From Caldimicrobium sp. (GTDB taxonomy: Bacteria > Desulfobacterota > Thermodesulfobacteria > Thermodesulfobacteriales > Thermodesulfobacteriaceae): 64,000 bases of DNA. The position numbers and the translations under genes were made by a program. Location of the stretch: contig JANXCE010000007.1 of NCBI GenBank assembly GCA_025059715.1, positions 1-64,000 on the forward strand, given 5' to 3'. Under the pieces are notes generated by a model. The model saw only the letters and a list, made by a program, of their open reading frames with translations. It was not told the DNA's origin and made no database searches. How positions within the stretch are numbered: position 1 is the stretch's first letter; each line of letters opens with the position of its first letter. Of the stretch, positions 61,292-64,000 are shown piece by piece.

Positions 61292-61759
61292 AGTAATTAA
61301 ATAATATTATATCATATCATATCAAATTTTTGCTAATGAACAAAAAGAACTTGGTGTTAAGTTTCATCTTTCTCTAAATCTTTCCACAAATCTGGCCTTT
61401 CTTTGCCTTCATGTAAAACCTTTCAAATATCATCCTGTGGTCTCCATTGTTTAGGTTTTGGAGCTTTCCCTAACAAGCCTATCCCTTACATAAACAATCA
61501 AAGAATACTTTTCTCTGCTCCCTTCCTGCCCCCTTCTTTAACTTTTAACTTAACACACATTATTAATCAATCAAAAATTTTTCATGATTTAATGAATTTT
61601 GGTCAAAAAATTTAAAATATTCTAAATCACAGTTTATTTTATCAAAAATTTTTAAATTTTTTTTAAATAATTTAAAATTTTTATCCTCTCTTTTCCTTGA
61701 CTTTTCAAATTTTTTTATTATGCTCTAATATGAATCTTACTCCTAATCTGGAGGTCTCA
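61292..61759. other. AT-rich divergent spacer
   Basis: A 468-bp region between polX and the carboxypeptidase gene. Near 61302-61324 there is a TATCA tandem (TATCATATCATATCA). Bases 61600-61700 are almost pure A/T runs. A TTGACT at 61697-61702 precedes a poor TATGCT at 61719-61724 and may be the promoter of the downstream gene. A coding relic is listed separately at 61357-61485. Confidence 0.35.
61357..61485 (-). pseudogene. Possible coding relic with in-frame UGA
   Basis: On the minus strand an open frame bounded by TAA codons at both ends reads protein-like on both sides of one UGA: LGKAPKPKQWRPQDDI, UGA, then KVLHEGKERPDLWKDLEKDE. There is no start codon or ribosome binding site, so it looks like the 3' end of a dead gene. 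The family is not recognised. Given the selenopeptides at 50.6-51.1 kb, a Sec reading was considered, but no hairpin follows the UGA. Confidence 0.25.
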
Positions 61760-62830
61760 ATGGGGAGGGTAATTTTATGTTTAATATTTATTTTTTTCTA
61801 TGTTAATCCCCTAAAGGCAGAGGCTAATTCGGAGTATTATGAAAACATTAGTAGTATAGCTGGGGTGGCCTTAGATGGAAACACAGGTCAAATTCTTTAT
61901 GCCAAGAATCCTCACATTAAGATACCTCCTGCCAGTATTGTCAAGCTTTTAACTGCAATGATAGTTTTAGATCGTATCCCTTTGACCCAAAAAATAACGA
62001 TATCTCATCAAGCAGAGAATACACCTAGTCCCCCACCTAATCTAAAAGAGGGAGAGATTTACACTGCAGAGGATCTCTTACACTTATTATTAATAAAATC
62101 TTCAAATCAGGCAGCGGTTGCTTTGGCAGAAGCTGTGGCAGGAAGTGAAGAAAAATTTTCAGAATTAATGAATCTCAAAGCCAAAATGCTTGGTTTAAAA
62201 GATTCTAATTTTGTTACTGCTTCTGGATTACCTGCTAATAATCAATACAGTACCGCCTATGAATTAGCGCTTCTTCTCTATGAGGCTCTAAAATACCCCC
62301 ATATAAAGGAAATAATCAATACACCTGTCAAAATTATTATCTCTCAACAGGGAAGAACTATGGTTATTAAAAACACTAACAAGCTTCTTTTTGACGAGGA
62401 AAACAAAAACGTAGTTCTCGGAGGTAAAACTGGATATACAAAGTTATCCAAACATTGTTTAGTAAATGTAGCAAAAGTAAAAGATCGTCTCATTATCACC
62501 TCTCTCTTGGGTGCGCCTCATAGAGAGGCTCTCTGGGAGGATACCAAAAAATTACTTAAGTTTTCGGAGTTAGTTTTAGAAAGAAAGGTAAGTCCTGTTG
62601 TCATTAATACTGCAGTTAATATTGCTATGCCAGCAAGTGTCAAGCCCAGCACTTACTATAGGGAGGCCAAAAAGCCTAAGCAAAAACTCTTAATCACAAA
62701 TGTCAAAACACCAGCAACTAAAAGAAGTTCATCCAAAAAATACCTTTCTCAAAGGTCCTCTCCCAAAAAATCTACGAAACCCCTTTTGGCTTCTAAAACC
62801 AAAACTTTAAAAACTCCTCGAAAAACATAA
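61760..62830 (+). CDS. D-alanyl-D-alanine carboxypeptidase (S11 family)
   Basis: A 356-aa exported penicillin-binding protein. Residues 1-22 form a signal peptide (GRVILCLIFIFFYVNPLKAEA). The three active-site motifs are SxxK in PPASIVKLLT (about residue 58), SxN in KSSNQAAVAL and KTG in LGGKTGYTKLS. It trims the terminal D-alanine from peptidoglycan stems. After the catalytic domain a basic, Ser/Lys/Pro-rich tail of about 75 residues extends to the C-terminus instead of the usual PBP5 beta domain and amphipathic anchor. Start at ATG 61760 with GGAGG 6 nt upstream; further upstream ATG/TTG starts are unlikely. Confidence 0.9.
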   Translation: MGRVILCLIFIFFYVNPLKAEANSEYYENISSIAGVALDGNTGQILYAKNPHIKIPPASIVKLLTAMIVLDRIPLTQKITISHQAENTPSPPPNLKEGEIYTAEDLLHLLLIKSSNQAAVALAEAVAGSEEKFSELMNLKAKMLGLKDSNFVTASGLPANNQYSTAYELALLLYEALKYPHIKEIINTPVKIIISQQGRTMVIKNTNKLLFDEENKNVVLGGKTGYTKLSKHCLVNVAKVKDRLIITSLLGAPHREALWEDTKKLLKFSELVLERKVSPVVINTAVNIAMPASVKPSTYYREAKKPKQKLLITNVKTPATKRSSSKKYLSQRSSPKKSTKPLLASKTKTLKTPRKT

Positions 62831-62842
62831 GCTTTATCGTTT

Positions 62843-64000
62843 ATGCATATAGCTGTCATTGGAACTGGTTATGTTGGGCTTGTATCTGGTGCAGGGCTTG
62901 CGGATTTTGGTATGATAGTAACCTGTGTAGACATTGATGAGAAAAAGATAAGAAAACTAAAAAGAGGGGAAATTCCCTTTTATGAGCCAGGGCTGGAGAA
63001 TTTAGTTAAAAAAAACATGAAGGCTGGGCGATTGGTATTTACTACTGACTTAGCTAAAGCGGTAAAGAATTCCTTAGTCATTTTTATATGCGTAGGAACG
63101 CCCCCTTCAAGTGATGGCTCAGCGGATCTCTCCCAAATAAAGGAAGTTGCGCTTTCCTTAGCTGAGGTGATAGATGAATACAAAGTTATCGTTACAAAAA
63201 GCACGGTGCCCGTGGGCACAAACCGATGGATCAAACAACTTATTGATGCTAACAAGAAGACCGAGGCCTCTGTAGACATTATTTCAAATCCCGAATTTTT
63301 AAGAGAGGGCAATGCGGTAGAAGATTTTATGCATCCTGATCGCGTAATTATTGGTGGGGAGAGTGCCTATGCCATTGCCATAATAAAGGATATTTACAGG
63401 CCTCTCTATTTAGCAGAAACGCCTTTTATAATAACTAATTTAGAGACAGCAGAGCTAATTAAATATGCCTCTAATGCCTTTTTGGCAACCAAGATCAGTT
63501 TTATCAACGAGATAGCCAATTTCTGTGAAAAGGTAGGTGCAGATGTCACAGTGGTAGCTAAAGGTATGGGACTTGACCCCAGAATTGGAGCCAAATTTCT
63601 AAATCCAGGACCGGGCTTTGGAGGCTCCTGCTTCCCCAAGGATGTAAAAGCCCTTGTTAAACAGGGGCGGCAGTTGAGTTCCCCCTTTAAAATTCTAGAA
63701 GCGGTCATTGAAATAAATGAAAAACAAAAAATGAGAGCAATAGAAAAATTGGAAAATTTTCTTGGTGACCTAAAGGACAAAACAATAGCCATACTGGGTC
63801 TTTCCTTCAAGCCTAACACCAGTGATGTAAGGGAAAGCCCTGCTTTAACCGTTGTAAATCAGCTACATCAAAGGGGAGCCAAAATCAGGGTATATGATCC
63901 TGTAGCCATGGAGGAGTTTAAAAGTTCCATAGGTCAAATACCCGTTGAATATTCTTCTTCCCCTGAAGAGGCTGTTAAATCTGCAGATGCTTTAGTTATT
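62843..64000 (+). CDS. ugd: UDP-glucose 6-dehydrogenase, 3' end beyond window
   Basis: The first 386 codons of a UDP-sugar dehydrogenase, cut by the window end. The N-terminal Rossmann motif is IAVIGTGYVGLVSGAGLAD; the central domain has STVPVGTNRWIKQL, NPEFLREGNAVEDFMHPDRV and the catalytic cysteine in GPGFGGSCFPKD (about residue 261). The C-terminal domain has LGLSFKPNTSDVRESPA. It oxidises UDP-glucose (or a related UDP-hexose) to the uronate using NAD. It starts 12 bp after the carboxypeptidase gene, suggesting a cell-envelope transcript. Confidence 0.93.
   Translation, partial: MHIAVIGTGYVGLVSGAGLADFGMIVTCVDIDEKKIRKLKRGEIPFYEPGLENLVKKNMKAGRLVFTTDLAKAVKNSLVIFICVGTPPSSDGSADLSQIKEVALSLAEVIDEYKVIVTKSTVPVGTNRWIKQLIDANKKTEASVDIISNPEFLREGNAVEDFMHPDRVIIGGESAYAIAIIKDIYRPLYLAETPFIITNLETAELIKYASNAFLATKISFINEIANFCEKVGADVTVVAKGMGLDPRIGAKFLNPGPGFGGSCFPKDVKALVKQGRQLSSPFKILEAVIEINEKQKMRAIEKLENFLGDLKDKTIAILGLSFKPNTSDVRESPALTVVNQLHQRGAKIRVYDPVAMEEFKSSIGQIPVEYSSSPEEAVKSADALVI

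Noticed and set aside
1-64000. CRISPR arrays, tRNA and rRNA genes
   Set aside because: Read through intergenic regions for regularly spaced repeats and tRNA T-loop signatures; none seen. A tRNAscan/INFERNAL run would be decisive.

Overview
The window is an AT-rich, tightly packed bacterial chromosome segment, about 70 genes on both strands, with many 1-20 bp overlaps between neighbours. The gene set points to a thermophilic, strictly anaerobic, sulfur-metabolising member of the Thermodesulfobacteria (a Caldimicrobium- or Thermodesulfobacterium-like organism). The evidence is a dsrABD operon, a siroheme decarboxylase of the alternative heme pathway, a YedE-TusA-DsrE cluster of the type linked to sulfur disproportionation, a Tat-exported sulfite dehydrogenase with its cytochrome c, and a proofreading-dead thermophile-type DNA polymerase I. 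The taxonomic call is an inference from gene content; no rRNA gene is present.

Layout. 1-657: decayed insertion sequence. 0.66-10.3 kb: ion antiporter, universal stress protein, rsmA, mltG, then a TPR/zinc-HEAT/TPR/polA/pseudouridine synthase run. 10.3-15.7 kb: NtrY-like kinase with its DUF4390 partner, sulfite dehydrogenase plus cytochrome c, an SPFH protein and a DUF465 protein. 15.7-20.9 kb: ilvB-ilvN, transketolase, tatC-tatA. 20.9-23.8 kb: dsrA-dsrB-dsrD. 23.9-28.4 kb: a degenerate Mut7-C protein and an alcohol dehydrogenase/acyl-CoA dehydrogenase/etfB/etfA operon. 28.4-29.9 kb: second decayed copy of the IS. 29.9-39.0 kb: M48 protease, TauE/SafE permease, fused siroheme decarboxylase, and rpsU-mutS2-dnaG-rpoD. 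39.1-42.8 kb: zapB-like, zapA, a 6S RNA candidate, rny, ymdB, def. 42.9-49.3 kb: copper ATPase, dnaN, gyrB, hpt and a 46-aa membrane protein. 49.3-51.2 kb: a selenopeptide RiPP operon. 51.6-54.9 kb: small membrane proteins and the YedE-TusA-DsrE cluster. 54.9-61.3 kb: one-site UvrA-like ATPase, CBS/PAS/GAF/GGDEF protein, PolX. 61.7-64 kb: D-Ala-D-Ala carboxypeptidase and a UDP-glucose dehydrogenase cut by the window end.

The most exciting system is the operon at 49317-51227 (minus strand). A strong promoter (TTGACT, 17 nt, TAAAAT) precedes two small genes with canonical ribosome binding sites and then a radical SAM/SPASM maturase. Both small genes are interrupted by UGA codons at exactly residues 40 and 45. 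Read as selenocysteine, the two products align without gaps over 59 residues, 12 of 19 residues after the first UGA being identical. Each gene has two tandem RNA hairpins placed 15-26 nt behind the UGAs, as bacterial SECIS elements are, and the longer peptide has a third UGA near its end with its own hairpin. Automatic gene callers would miss or truncate both precursors. This matches the selenocysteine-peptide/radical SAM systems (SbtA/SbtM type) known in outline from comparative genomics; the two-Sec and three-Sec precursors here and their SECIS arrangement deserve direct study.

How the genes work together: DsrAB reduces (or in disproportionation could reoxidise) sulfite with siroheme, and siroheme is also the precursor feeding the fused AhbAB decarboxylase for heme. 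The Tat translocase can export the sulfite dehydrogenase. The TauE/SafE and YedE permeases with TusA/DsrE carriers handle sulfite, thiosulfate or sulfane sulfur (or selenium). The rest is housekeeping: replication, transcription, branched-chain amino acids, cell wall.
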